Positions 13,101 to 24,235 of a stretch of 64,000 nucleotides of DNA are shown here, one piece after another (the stretch's first letter is position 1; the number at the start of each line of letters is the position of its first letter). Source of the DNA: Podarcis raffonei (Eukaryota; Chordata; Lepidosauria; Squamata; Lacertidae); contig NC_070611.1 of assembly GCF_027172205.1 (NCBI RefSeq), positions 43,373,479 to 43,437,478 on the forward strand, read 5' to 3'. The position numbers and the translations under genes are program-made. A model generated the notes under the pieces. The model was not told the origin of the DNA. It ran no database searches and was given only the letters and a program-made list of their open reading frames with translations.

Positions 13101-16100
13101 CCTGAGCCAGGAGGAATATGGAGAACACCACTCATCCATCATGCATTGCCGGTAAGGGGTACTCCCCCTTGGGGGAAGGAGAGGATGGTGGTCAGGGAGC
13201 CACCGCGTGGACTGAGTGCTGGACTTGCAGTTGTGGGGTCTGAGCTTGGCTATAGCCTTGGCATTCCCCAGCCCCTCAGCATCTGTTCCTTATCTGCAAT
13301 ATGTAAACTGTGACTTTTACTTTTTGTAAGGATTGCAAAGGGCTCTGCATGTTTAAAGTACTATTTTAATGAAAGTGCCAGCATAGTTTGTATGAAAATC
13401 TTGAGGAAGCTGTAATCGTGGGGGTTGGAAAGGACCATTGCATAACTTCCTTCTGTGCTTAGGGTTGACTGCTCTGGTCGAAGAGTGGCCAGTTTGGACG
13501 TGGACGGAGTCATAAAGGTGTGGTCTTTCAACCCCATCATGCAAACGAAAGCATCTTCCATTTCCAAGTCTCCCCTGCTTTCCCTAGAATGGGCGACCAA
13601 ACGGGACAGGCTGGTGAGTAGCTGGGCTTGGTGCAACAGGGAACATCTGGAACTGCTACTGAAGCATCCTAGATTCAACCTCTGACTAGTCATAGATGTC
13701 CCAAGGCCTAAACCGTATTTCATGGTACTTCCTGAGGGAAATATATCCCTTCCCATGACTGCTCAGCACAGTTGATCATGCTTCTATGAACCAAGTAGGT
13801 TTCCCATGGCTCTTTCCAGATTCTGGTTGATGCAAAGACTTCATAGCCAGATTGACCACAGGATGAGAGACTGTACAAAGGAGAACAACAATCTTTACTA
13901 ATTTCCTAATTGGGTCACCAGGGCCTCAGCCATTTCCACACACTGCATCCTTGTAATCTGTTCCTTCCAATTTGATGCTGTCTTTTTTCTTTTTTGGTCT
14001 TTTGTTGGCTGCCCTTTCTTTCCTCCTGGAGAAAAATGGAGCAGACCAAGTGCTGGGTGGAGAGAGATGCGAGACTTTTAGACTTTGGTCATTGCCATCT
14101 CCCTTGAAGCATATCCCTCATTTATGCTCATGGGGTTGTAGGTGCAACGGATGATGGAAGGGTAGCAGTGACAGGGTGGAGGTGGGGGCAGTGAAAGACT
14201 AAATAGAAATGGCTGCAAAGGTTTTGGGTAAGGTGGCTAGAACAGGAAGTCGCCGCCACCCAGCCCTTGATTAACGTTCTCCTTGGTGCTGTGTTCCAGT
14301 TGTTGCTGGGTAGCGGAGTTGGGACTGTTCGTCTTTATGACACTGAAGCCAAGAAGAATCTTTGTGAAATCAGCATTGATGAAGACATGCCCAGGTAACC
14401 CTCTTGAGCAGAGTCCCTCTTGCCTCACCTGTCGTAAAACTAGTCATTTGGTGTCTCTAAATCTCAAATGCATCCCTGTTTTGCGTGGCGATGCCCAGCT
14501 TGTGCTTCAGAGGCAGTGTTCACCTGTCCAGAGCTCACCAACACTCATTACACTAAGGCAACTGCTTGTTTGTGATTTGTAATGCTCCTTCGTGCATGTT
14601 TTCCTTTGCACGTGTGAGTGGTACGCTGCTTTAGCGTCATGTCTGGGTGCACACAGCTTCATTCATGCTGGATTGAGAGCAGTCTTGTAAGCCGTGATTT
14701 TCCAACACAGAACCAGTTTCCATGAACAAAAGAGGCATACCAACAGAATTCCATAGTTTGCATTCTATCTTAGGCAAGTGTGCAGAGCCCCCCCCCCCAA
14801 CCTTCATCCAAAGTTGTAGCTGTAGAGATGTGACGGAGGGTGGGGTGATGGTGCTTGGCTGTGCCTAGAAATCCCCACCCTGTCCCCTCCTTCATGGCAA
14901 GAGAGAAGGCCAAAGTGATTTGGCCACTACAAGGCTCCCGAAAGCGCCCACCATCTTTTCCTGGATCGCCCCTGACTTTTTGTGAAGGCAGAGCATGAGA
15001 CTGGAGACAAACAGAAGATCAAGTCTTTCCATTCACGATTTTTGGCTTGGACCCCTCCATGTACAGCACCATCCTGATGGAAGAACAGGCCAGGCAGGGG
15101 ATTGTGGGTTGTTGTTTTTTAAAACATGCCTCCTGTTACACAGATTTTATGTGTAGGGAAAATGGGAACTGGCCATTGATGGTTTGCATGTTAGCCACCT
15201 TTTTGAAACTCTTTTCCTCTGGATTTCTTTCAGACTGCATTAAATCCTGAGAAGCTTCCCCATACTTCTTGGAAAACATTAAACCTTTGACACAAAGGGC
15301 ATGGATTCTGTTTTTTGTTTGTTTTAAGTAACTGACCACAGTTGCGGGATTTAGATCTGTCCCAGTTTCCTGTTGTTGCTCTAAGCAATCGGTGTAGATG
15401 GTAGATGCCAACCTAGAGTGCTTTCTTCTCTTGCAGCTCCCCCCCCCACCTTTTTTTGGAACAGGCAGTATTGCTGCCCTGGGGCTTTTTATCCCCTACA
15501 TGTTCAAGGCAAGAGAACAAGAGTACAGCTGCATCTTCCCTGCTATGAGTGTTCAGGAATTGGGGGGATCTGAAGCCTCCACTTTGCCCTAGGCTTTGGA
15601 GAATGTGAACATCACAGGAAGCTTCTGCCTATTCTTAGGGGCAGAGGGATTGCTAGTTCTTGATGAATCCTTGTCCTTCTGCTCATGTTTGGCCATGACT
15701 ATCAAAAGCTACTCTTCTTTGTTTGCACTCCTCACTTTAGAAACACCTCTCTGCCTCTTAACATCCAGAGGCCAAAGGAATAGAGAATAAAAGAAAGGGA
15801 ACCACCCATAGTCCCAGTGCAGTGAGAGGCTTGTTTGAATGCATAGTTTTTACAGGTGTTGGGGTAGGAGTTGGACAAAAGTCGGATCAAAGCCAGAAAC
15901 GGCTGCTTTCCAGCCTGGCAGCTCATGGACTTCCTGTGCAGAGAGCCAGGGCTGACCGTGTGGGTCTCTGTTTCAGGATCCTCTCCCTCGCGTGCAGCCC
16001 AAGTGGTGCTTCTTTTGTGTGTTCAGCTGCTGCGTCTGGCCTTGGCAACCAGCTCGATCATGGAGCACAAGATTGTGGAGGGAAAGGCATGAATCAAGTT

Positions 16101-19100
16101 CCAGGGAAACTGCTTCTATGGGACACTAAAACCATGAAGCAGCAGGTATGGTTGTGTTGTTTCCTTGAGCCCAAGGAGCAAAGGGGAGCGTTCACAGATG
16201 GGGAATTTGTGGCCCTCCAGCTTTTTGTTGGTCTACAACTCCCTGAGCCCTGGGAATGCTGGCTGGGTCTGATTAATGTTGCATCCCAGTTGCTTTAATA
16301 TTTATCTGTGCCAGTTATGAACAGTCTAGTGAATGTTTGTTGTTGGCACCTTATATTATAATGTCATAAAACTCTGGCTGAATTTTTAGGCTTTTCACTG
16401 AAGTTGTCCGGAGTGTTCTGAATTGTGCCCCCACCCAACCCCACTCCCCATTTCTATAGTTCCACAGTCAGTCCTCCTTTCCATTCATGTGACTTTCCTA
16501 ACTTGCCATCAGCTTGGTTTTGTTTTTCTCTTCTGGGCTCTGCTGCTTCCCCTACTCTGCCCCCACCCACTCTCTTGTAGCATCTGCCCTTCCTTCCATC
16601 TCCTTGTGGTTTAGGCCGAGTTCCTTCTCCAGTTTGGTCTTATTCACTCATTGTGATGAGATCCCTCCCATCTTGCCTATGTTTCAGGCAATTTTTTTAA
16701 TGCTGGAAGACACAACCAAAGAGGACCTCAGTTTCTCAAGGGTGTGGCTTCACTTGTGGAAGCAAAATAAACTAATGACACTCTCAGAATGGATCCAGTC
16801 TTCTTGCATTCCTGTGTGCTGGTCGTGATGGGTTGCGGCAGCCACTGGCAAGTGGGAGAGTCGGTGCCCACACAGGATTTTGCGGCAGAATTTTTAAGTT
16901 ATTTTTCATGTAAAGGAGACATGCCTGAAGAAAGTTATGCATCTCTCTCCCAGGAGCATAAGAAAGGATATCCTTCCTTGTTTACCCAGAGTTATATTTA
17001 AGCTTCTCTCTGGTGAGAAACAGTTCTCAGACTTCTGTGGTGAGAGGCAACGGTACAAGAAAGCCTCTGAGGGCAGGATGGACTGGATTGGTCAAAAAGT
17101 CCCAAATTCCCTCTGGGGCAGAACTGAACAGGAGAGGGGAAACCCAGATGGAGTGAGTGTCCATTTGGTTGAGCAACCCAAGAGCTCTGAGTAATTGTTC
17201 CCCTGTGTGTCTGCTGTACAAGCAAAGTTTCTAGGGCAAAGGACATCTAACTAAGTTCTCTTTAACATTTTGTTTTGTTGTCTTTCTCAGCTCCAGTTTT
17301 CTCTTGAACCTGAGCCCATTGCTATAAACTGCACAGCCTTCAACCACAATGGGAATCTGCTGGTCACTGGAGCAGCGGATGGCATAATCCGTCTCTTTGG
17401 TAAATTGCCAGCCAGGAATACAACTTAGATTCCTGTAACACAGAGAATAGGGCGCCTGAGGCTGGACTGTGGCTCACAGCACCCCTGCCCATTGGCCGTG
17501 CTGGATGGCGCTCATGAGAGTGCAACATCTGGAGGGCCAGAGGTTCCCTATCCCTGCCTGTAATGTCATAGCTTGGTGTATTCATCCTAAACTCTTTTGG
17601 TCTGAGGATTTCAAATGGGGGGCACCCACTGTGAACGAAGAATGTGAGGTATCAAGACACCTGCTTCAGGCAGAAGTGATGATATGCTGAGAGCACTTGA
17701 CAGATGGGATTCTTTCCATGCTCAAAGCATTCTCAACACCTCCGGTTCTCCACACCACCTTCAGAGAGCCCTCATTCAGGGAGATGTGGGGCAGAGTGAG
17801 ACAGAAGAGTGCCCTTGCTGCTGTATCTTTAGCACCCCTTTGCCCTTCTTTGCAGATCACTGTGTGCAGCAAGAAATGCACACACACAGAATGTTCTGTG
17901 CAGCTTTCAATATGCTCCTTTGCCAAGTAGATGGTCAGCCCTTCTTCTCTGTGGGAGGCAGTGACTGGCCCAAGATCACCCAGTGAGATTCATGGGCCTA
18001 GTGGGGATTTGAGCCCCTGGTCTCCCAAGTCCTGGTCTACCACTTTAATCACCCAACTACACAGACACAGGGAAGAAACACGGTCCTTTTACAGTTTTGG
18101 GAGCCTTTCCCCTGCTTCTTCTTTAGAATTCTGTGAAGATTTGTTGTTAATTTTTTAAAAAGCACACTTACTTAAAAATAACTCCCCACCCCTTTTATGT
18201 CCCTTTTCAGACATGCAGCAGCATGAATGTGCTATGAGTTGGAAGGCCCATGATGGGGAAGTCTACTCTGTTGAATTCAGCTATGACGAGAATGCTGTTT
18301 ACAGCATTGGAGAAGATGGGAAGGTAGGTTCTAGGGAGACGGGGGGTTGTATCAATCTGTTTTTGCGTTTGTCAGCGTACTGCTTCTTTGACCACACATG
18401 GGGCTCTCAAAGCAGCTTACCATGAATGTGAAATAGCCAAATAAAGTCAATAACCACATATCCAGGTAAAAACATTAAGAATCCATTAATGACAGTGACA
18501 TCTGATTTGCATAATGCCACCCAGAAAGGATCCAGCCGCATGCTGCACCTTCTCAAGCAAGGTGGTGCACAAACCCCATGGACGGGAAATGCTAGTGTCC
18601 TAAAGGCAGAAGCTGCAGTGGCTGGGTTTTTCCTGGGTTTTTTGCCAGCTGTCATTTCTGTCTCCACAGCTGCAGATGCCACTGCACAGCAGAATGAAGA
18701 TGATCAAGTGTTTTCCTTCTGGCATCTAACGTAGAGTCTCTTGTTCCCCATCCTAGTTTATTCAGTGGAACATTCACAAAAGCGGCTCCAAAGTGTCTGA
18801 ATATGCTCTTCCCAGAGATGCCACCGGCCCCTTTGTGTTGTCTGGCTACAGCGGATACAAGCAGGTCCAGTTCCCACGTGGAAGGCTCTTTGCATTTGAC
18901 TCGGAAGGAAACTACATGCTGACCTGTTCTTCCAATGGGGGTGTCATCTACAAGGTACTGGCTGCTAGTCACGAAAGTTATCTGCTACATCCAGGATCAG
19001 AGGTAGCATTATACCTCCTGGGGAACAATAGCTGGAGAGTGCAACTGCGGTCACATCCTGCTTATAGTTTTCGCCAAGGCGTGTGCCTGGACATTGCTGC

Positions 19101-19164
19101 TGACATTTCTGCCTTCATGTTTAGTGGGTGGGAGGTGGAGTTCTGCACCAATGGAGTGATGCTT

Positions 19165-19196
<32 letters not shown>

Positions 19197-20823
19197 TAGT
19201 GTTATTTATTTTTATTTATTTATTTATTTCATAACGTTTCTATGCCGCTTGATTTTTTTTAAAAAAACACCTTCAAAACAGTTTACAAAAAAACCCAAAC
19301 CCAATAAAATTACCACTGAGAAAAATTAACAACAGTAATTTAAATCTTTCAAAAAGTTAGAACAACTTGCAACAACTTTCTAAAGATCTGAGTAGGCTTG
19401 TCTAACCAAAATTGCTTTTAGCAGGCATCAGAAAGAGTGCAGTGAAGGTGTCTGCCTGATATCAATAGGCAGGGCGTTCCAAAGGGTAGGTGCAGCCGCA
19501 CTAAAAGATTGAGTTCCTACAAATTCAGAACAGGTATTATGTGGCACCAATTCTGCCTCTTGCATATGGAGCAAGGTGATCTCAAATGTAAACTGATCCC
19601 AAGCTGTTAGGGACTTTTACGAATAGTACGGTACCGCACTGCAGGCAGCAGGAGGCAGCAGGCCAGTGGAGGCTGGCAGGGCTGAGCAGAGGGGCATGTC
19701 TGCCTAATTCAACTCCCCAGTCCCAGCAAAGGGGATTTGGGTTGCCTTGCCAGTGTCTGACCTCTTGGTTTCCTCGCCTTAAATATAGTTGCGTTGTTAT
19801 GGGCTTCCCTGTTCTACCTACTGCATGTCCCCTGCAAGCTTTGACAAGGCTAGTTCAAGATTTCTATACTGCCCTTCAGGGCTCCTTCCCATATTAGCCA
19901 TTATGCCCTCAAGTTTAGCCACTGCCTTTTGAGAACCAGCACAGCCCAATATTTGACTTGGGACAGAGACCTCAGAAACCTCAAATCCCACTTCTGCTTG
20001 GCCCTGCTTGGTAGCCTAGGCAAAAGTCCTTTATTTGGGCCCAGATCCTAATATGTGTATAATATAGATGGCCGTGGCCTGGATCATAAGCTGCTAATCA
20101 GGTAGGTGAAAAAGATGACGGGAAAATGCTAGTGGCATTCATCGCAGCCCTCAGGTTGTCCAGCTCAAGTGATTTGGCTATGCTTGCTACCGCCTTCATA
20201 GAACTACAGAGCACTATTCTGGTAAAAATGAGTGTGGTTTGTGCAGCTAGACTTCTTAGCAATCCCTGGCCCCAGTTTGAAATCTATCACAGAAGCTTGC
20301 TAAGTGTTGATTGAGAGCCAGTGTGGTGTAGTGGTTAAGAGCGGTGGACTAGTAATCTGGTGAACTGGGTTCGCTTCCCCGCTTCTTCACATGCAGCTGC
20401 TGGGTGACCTTGGGCTAGTCACACTTCTCTGAAGTCTCTCAGCCCCACTCACCTCACGGAGTGTTTGTTGTGGGGGAGGAAGGGAAAGGAGATTGTTAGC
20501 CACTTTGAGACTCCTTAGGGTAATGATAAAGCATGATATCAGATCCAAACTACTACTCCTCCTCCTCCTCCTCCTCCTCCTCCTCCTCCTCCTCCTCTTC
20601 TTCTTCTTCTTCTTCTTCTTCTTCTTCTTGATGTTTGCCTGCCTTTCTTCTCTTTCAGCTGAACAGTAACGACAAGGTCCTGGAGAGCTGCCTCTCTCTG
20701 GGAGGACACAGGGCCCCGGTGGTCACCGTGGACTGGTGCACAGCGATGGATTGTGGGACCTGCCTGACTGCCTCCATGGATGGAAAGATCAAACTAACCA
20801 CTTTACTTGCACAGAAGTCATAG
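4186..20823 (+). CDS. WDR91: WDR91, WD repeat-containing protein 91 (complete, 15 coding exons)
   Basis: The coding exons are 4186-4308, 6862-7041, 7272-7479, 8579-8661, 9092-9228, 9963-10131, 10973-11131, 12958-13151, 13463-13613, 14300-14394, 15977-16145, 17291-17399, 18211-18323, 18757-18954 and 20659-20823. Reading phases join without a break and give 750 codons; human WDR91 is 747 from memory. The N-terminus ([16 protein letters not shown]) is a LisH-like helix. Residues about 175-222 form a coiled coil ending in a Gln/Glu run. Residues about 400-750 are WD40 repeats (for example [15 protein letters not shown] and [15 protein letters not shown]). In mammals WDR91 binds WDR81 and Rab7 and restrains PI3K on endosomes, promoting early-to-late conversion; that role is carried over by homology. 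All introns are GT-AG except intron 3, which is AT-AC. The start is the first ATG in a CpG-rich leader and matches the family N-terminus. Confidence 0.97.
5963..6112. repeat. Palindromic hAT-like MITE
   Basis: Two halves (ctccaacctggtgccctct ... cagcaggttgaggaaggctg) are imperfect inverted repeats around a centre near 6040. This family pattern (gccctccag-atgttgttgg-actacaactccc and its complement) recurs in this window. It sits in WDR91 intron 1. Confidence 0.5.
6450..6570. repeat. Palindromic hAT-like MITE (degraded)
   Basis: tcagaggtgggggacatgtg followed by gccctccacatattgttgga and its degraded complement; same family as 5963-6112. WDR91 intron 1. Confidence 0.45.
7480..8578 (+). other. 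WDR91: U12-type AT-AC intron (WDR91 intron 3)
   Basis: The intron starts ATATCCTTTC directly after the exon bases CAGTGTATGC and ends in AC before CTGTACCAGTAATC. ATATCCTT is the U12-class donor consensus. CCCTTAAC at 8562-8569 fits the U12 branch site TTCCTTAAC, with the branch A about 10 bases from the end, the short spacing typical of this class. Using these borders restores the family sequence [12 protein letters not shown] exactly. A GT-AG reading (GTATGC at 7473, AG before 8592) would delete four residues. The intron also contains an unclassified repeat near 8.27-8.41 kb. Confidence 0.93.
8268..8410. repeat. Unclassified interspersed repeat in the U12 intron
   Basis: A stretch of the type ttatttatgttattaaatttatataccactt followed by A-rich sequence, resembling 19150-19610 and 62395-62600. 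It is flanked by two parts of another repeat (ctctgttagtctgttgcag ... ttagtcttcaaggtgccaca), suggesting insertion into it. Confidence 0.35.
8787..9025. mobile_element. hAT MITE with perfect 8-bp target duplication
   Basis: A 239-bp element with ends CAAGGGTTGGCAAGG and TTGCCGACCCCTG (inverted). It is flanked by ATATAAAC on both sides (8779-8786 and 9026-9033). The 8-bp duplication and CAGGGGTCGGCAA-type ends are diagnostic of hAT. It is CpG-rich and lies 66 bases before WDR91 exon 5. Confidence 0.85.
9856..9887. repeat. (ATG)n microsatellite
   Basis: About ten near-perfect TGA/ATG units in WDR91 intron 5. Confidence 0.9.
16195..16300. repeat. hAT-like repeat fragment
   Basis: agatggggaatttgtggccc followed by tccagctttttgttggtctacaactccc; one arm of the palindromic family at 5963, in WDR91 intron 11. 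Confidence 0.4.
17450..17565. repeat. hAT-like repeat fragment
   Basis: Contains gtgcaacatctggagggcca and a degraded partner arm; same family as 5963-6112. Located just after WDR91 exon 12. Confidence 0.35.
17935..18075 (-). mobile_element. tRNA-derived SINE fragment
   Basis: Reads gtgactggcccaagatcacc and then ggggatttgagcccctggtc on the plus strand. The reverse complement gives the same tRNA-head family as the copy at 20313 (gtggtgtagtggttaagag). WDR91 intron 12. Confidence 0.55.
19150..19610. repeat. TTTA microsatellite with unclassified interspersed repeat
   Basis: (TTTA)n at about 19164-19230, then atttctatgccgcttga-type sequence, an A-rich linker and a body containing ttgcttttagcaggcatcag and aggcagggcgttccaaagg. 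The ending and A-rich middle suggest a LINE 3' end, but I cannot name the family. WDR91 intron 14. Confidence 0.45.
20313..20629 (+). mobile_element. tRNA-derived SINE with (TCC)n(TTC)n tail
   Basis: The head, gagccagtgtggtgtagtgg, carries a tRNA-like A box, followed by a B-box-like gggttcgcttcccc. The body includes tgctgggtgaccttgggc. The 3' end is a long CTC/TTC run at about 20550-20629, ending only 28 bases before the WDR91 exon 15 acceptor. Confidence 0.75.
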
Positions 20824-21275
20824 AGGAAACTGTGCTGATAGGAAAGCACAAACTGTTGACTTTTCTGGGGGAGAAATCAGTATTAGCCATCTAGATTCAG
20901 ACTACTTTGGGCAGGAGAGGCTGTTTAAACCACTCGTCTTAATGTTGCTTTCTCCTCTAAGGTTGGAAACTTTTTTAAAGCTGATGCCAAACCACTGCCA
21001 GATAGGAGTTTCAGTTACAGCCGTTCCCCCTAAATTAAACAATGCTCTTAGCAGGCATGCACTGATCTACAGGCTCTTTCCAGTGACGACCAGCCCCGTT
21101 CCCCCCTCCTGGGTCCTCAACAGCACATGGCCATAAACCTCCAGGATTGTGCCAAGGTATGCGATACAGACTTGTAAACATCCCAGCGGAAAACAGGGCC
21201 TGTGTGAAACCTTAACAGTATTCTGTGTCTGCTCCTGTGTTTCTTATTAAAAGCAAATGTTTTCATTGCATTTTT
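20824..21275 (+). terminator. WDR91: WDR91 3' UTR with poly(A) signal
   Basis: Non-coding sequence follows the stop codon at 20821-20823. ATTAAA at 21246-21251 is the first good polyadenylation hexamer. It is followed by a T/GT-rich stretch (ttttcctgtgtgtgttgctt) that would serve as the downstream element. The predicted 3' UTR is about 450 bases. Confidence 0.6.
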
Positions 21276-21516
21276 CCTGTGTGTGTTGCTTCTGCGGCTT
21301 TAAAAGAAACTTCAGGGACCATGAGAATTGTTTAGCCTAACCCTTTTGCAGTGCATGGGAAGAGTAACACAGGTCTTCATCACAGAGTGATGTGGAGGGG
21401 AAACTCTTTAAGTTTCTGTAAAGCATTTTACACTGAGGAAGCCTTTGGGTGAAGATCTTAGGGTGAAGGGGTGGAATACAGAATTAATAAATTTGAAGAA
21501 CTGTACCTCTTCTCCT

Positions 21517-21838
21517 AGGGACGCGGGTGGTGCTGTGGGTTAAACCACAGAGCCTAGGGCTTGCCGATCAGAAGGTCAGTGGTTCGAATCCCCGTGACGG
21601 GGTGAGCTCCCGTTGCTCGGTCCCTGCTCCTGCCAACCTAGCAGTTTGAAAGCACGTCAAAGTGCAAGTAGATAAATAGGTACCGCTCTGGCGGGAAGGT
21701 AAACGGCGTTTCCGTGTGCTGCTCTGGTTCGCCAGAAGCGGCTTAGTCATGCTGGCCAATAAAGCGAGATGAGCACCGCAACCCCAGAGTCGGCCATGAC
21801 TGGACCTAATGGTCAGGAGTCCCTTTACCTTTACCTTT
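21517..21838 (+). mobile_element. Sauria SINE (complete ends, internal deletion)
   Basis: Starts gggacgcgggtggtgctgtg and carries the tRNA-like B box ggttcgaatccc. It ends in the ttacctttaccttt tail typical of Sauria SINEs, which squamates share. A 12-bp duplication (acctcttctcct) flanks it at 21505-21516 and 21839-21850. The segment after catgctggcc lacks the usual stretch before aataaagcgagatgagc. It lies between the WDR91 3' end and the CYREN promoter. Confidence 0.9.
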
Positions 21839-21959
21839 ACCTCTTCTCCTCTCAAAGAGCTGTTTACTCTAGCAGTAAAGTATTTCACTTAAGTAGATGC
21901 AGCTGCCATAAGATAAACAGGAGTGGTTTGTTGTTGGCACTGCAGAGACTATATATATT

Positions 21960-22342
21960 CACCACGGTTGAAGTTAAGCTGCGGTAGCTCAGCGGATGCG
22001 CAACCCGCTTTTGCTGTCTTTTGGAAACGCAGCTTCGGGCTGGAGGCGGAGCCCGGGAGGGCGGCTGCAGGGAGGGAGTTGTCAGCCAATGGAAGGAGAG
22101 GGAGGTGGAGCCGGTAGGTCACGTGCAGCGGAAGAGGCGCTTGCTCCGGGGAGGCGCGCGCCTCTGCAGCCTCTGCTCCTGGGAAGCTGCAGTTCCCGGC
22201 GGGGAGTCGCGAAGTTTCCGCGCGCGCGGTGGGGGAAGCCGCTTGTCTAGCTCTTGAAGGCGGGAGTCCTTCCCGGCTGCAGTTCTTGGCGTCGGGTGCA
22301 AGGATGAGCGAGCAAGAGGAAGTAGCGTGATCTCCGGAGGAG
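21960..22342 (+). promoter_or_regulatory. CYREN: CpG island promoter and non-coding exon 1 of CYREN
   Basis: The stretch is strongly GC- and CpG-rich, with CCAAT-type (agccaatgg at 22084) and E-box-type (gtcacgtgc near 22118) motifs. It ends at a donor, GGAG|GTGAGC, with exon 1 closing at 22342. The next in-phase exon begins at 24230. Exon 1 holds a short upstream reading frame, ATG at 22304 to TGA at 22330 (MSEQEEVA). The transcription start is not defined. Confidence 0.6.
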
Positions 22343-23024
22343 GTGAGCAACCCCCGGGGCCCGGCTTGAATGTTGAGACTTCTTCCTAGAGGCGTGTTTG
22401 TTGTTTGCAAAAGTTAAAAAGAGCGGCTTACGCGCGCCCCTGGGAATTGTGGTGAAGCAGGTTGAGGGTGCAGCCCGCGCAGCGTTGCTTAGCTGGGAGT
22501 AAGCATTGTTAAACATGCAAGTCGACATCCTCAGTAAAAAGTTGCCGGCCACATACCTCTGGAAAGCTCTACGTTGTAGAGGCCACAGCGTGGTAGCACA
22601 GTATTTGCCATCCCCTTTTCCTCCAACCTAAGCAACCTGAGAACCGTCTCTGAGGCCTGAATATACGAACTGTGACTGTAGACTGATCTCTCTCTGATAG
22701 TAACTGAGCGCTTGGACATCTGAGCAAATAAGGGGTGAATGAAAAGGCATTTTATTTGCCCTGAAATCATGTCTGCATTGGGTGTTTTACATTGGGGAGG
22801 GGCCACATTGCTTAATTCTTTTGCTTTCGTGTTTCTATCCTGTGGCACCTGCCCTGAAGCACAATTAGAAACAGCAGGCCTGTATAGGTAGCAGTGTCTC
22901 CACCACTCTCTCTTCAGGCCTGCAACATGGTGCCATTGCATGTACTTCATAATTATAACTAAAATTTATCTGCTGCTAGATTACCTTTCATGGGAATTGG
23001 CGCTCTGGTGGCAAGAGTCCAGAC

Positions 23025-23375
23025 CAGGGATGGAGAACCCCTTTCAGCCCGAGGGCCACATTCCCTTTTGGACATCTTTCCAGGGGCCGCAGGCCAGCTG
23101 TGGGCAGGGATGGAGGCAAAAGTGGGCAGAGCAAGGGATGTCACATTTGCCATAGGCTAGTTTCTACACTTATTCATACACCTCTTTGTCTCCAATTCAT
23201 ACAAGCAAGAGGCATTATCGGAGTTCAAGGACACCTTCCAGCCAGCCCTGAAAGGTGTGTGTGAAGTGATGGGTTTGACTTAGGAGAAACAGGTGTTGCC
23301 TGGGAAGAGATCCAAGCGCCAGACATGCCTGGAGGGCCAGCTTCAGCCCCCAGGCTTGAGTTTCCTCACCCCCTG
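23025..23375. mobile_element. hAT nonautonomous element, 8-bp target duplication
   Basis: A 351-bp element with ends CAGGGATGGAGAACCCC and TTTCCTCACCCCCTG (inverted). Flanks are GTCCAGAC (23017-23024) and GTCCAGAG (23376-23383), an 8-bp duplication with one change. It lies in CYREN intron 1. Confidence 0.75.
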
Positions 23376-24235
23376 GTCCAGAGGTATCTCTTGCCAGGAC
23401 AACAATCTATGCAGGAAGTTCAGAGGAGGTGAGAGATCAGCTCTTCCCCTTTCCCAGAGAACTTGCGGGAGTTGATTGAATGCCACTCCAGGCAAACTTT
23501 CCATGTGCTCCTTGAGCAAATGGACTAGTGGCACAACCCCTGACAGGATTTGATAGGCCTGATGCTTGCTAAGCATGTTCAGTGCTTTACTTCTCATTCT
23601 CCCTACCACTGCAACAATCCTCTACCCACTTTCTTGGGAGTAAGCACCATTCAACCCTCTGAGATGGACTTCTGCATAGACATGTATGTTGTCAGTCCTG
23701 CTTTGCAGTCAAGTTTCCCTAGCTGGACATTCTTGGGCTGGAGATGGCTGTTGCAATTGATTGGGTTGTTTTTAATAGTTGCCTGCACTGTTATCGTACA
23801 GTTGGTTTGATCAGGGATGTTAACAAAAAATGTAACAGTGAGTGTATTGTAAGCAGCGTTGAGAGCTTGTTACAGGGTTATAAATTTTAGCAAACCATGA
23901 ATAGCTGTGTCTTCCTTCTTTCTCTTTTTACATAAAACTAGTGCTCCTCTTTGTGCCCTGTCCTGAGCAACAGCTGCTGGGCTTTCATAATCCAGGCTCT
24001 TCCATGTCTCCTAGGTTTGCCTGTCTCTCATCCTGTTGATGTCATGAAATTAGTATGAGTAGACTACTGAAATGAGCCATTATATAACTTATTCTGTGAA
24101 ATCCATAAAGCTCACTCCCCTTTCTTGTAGATGGATCAATCACTATTCCCTAATAAATAATATTAACGCTGCTGCAAAGGGATTCTCAGTTCCCATGTTA
24201 TGAAAGCTGTTCCCTGTCTTCTGGAACAGAAGGAA

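Noticed and set aside
21975-22010. tRNA-like string (gcggtagctcagcggatg)
   Set aside because: No anticodon arm or T arm follows; it is part of the CYREN promoter.
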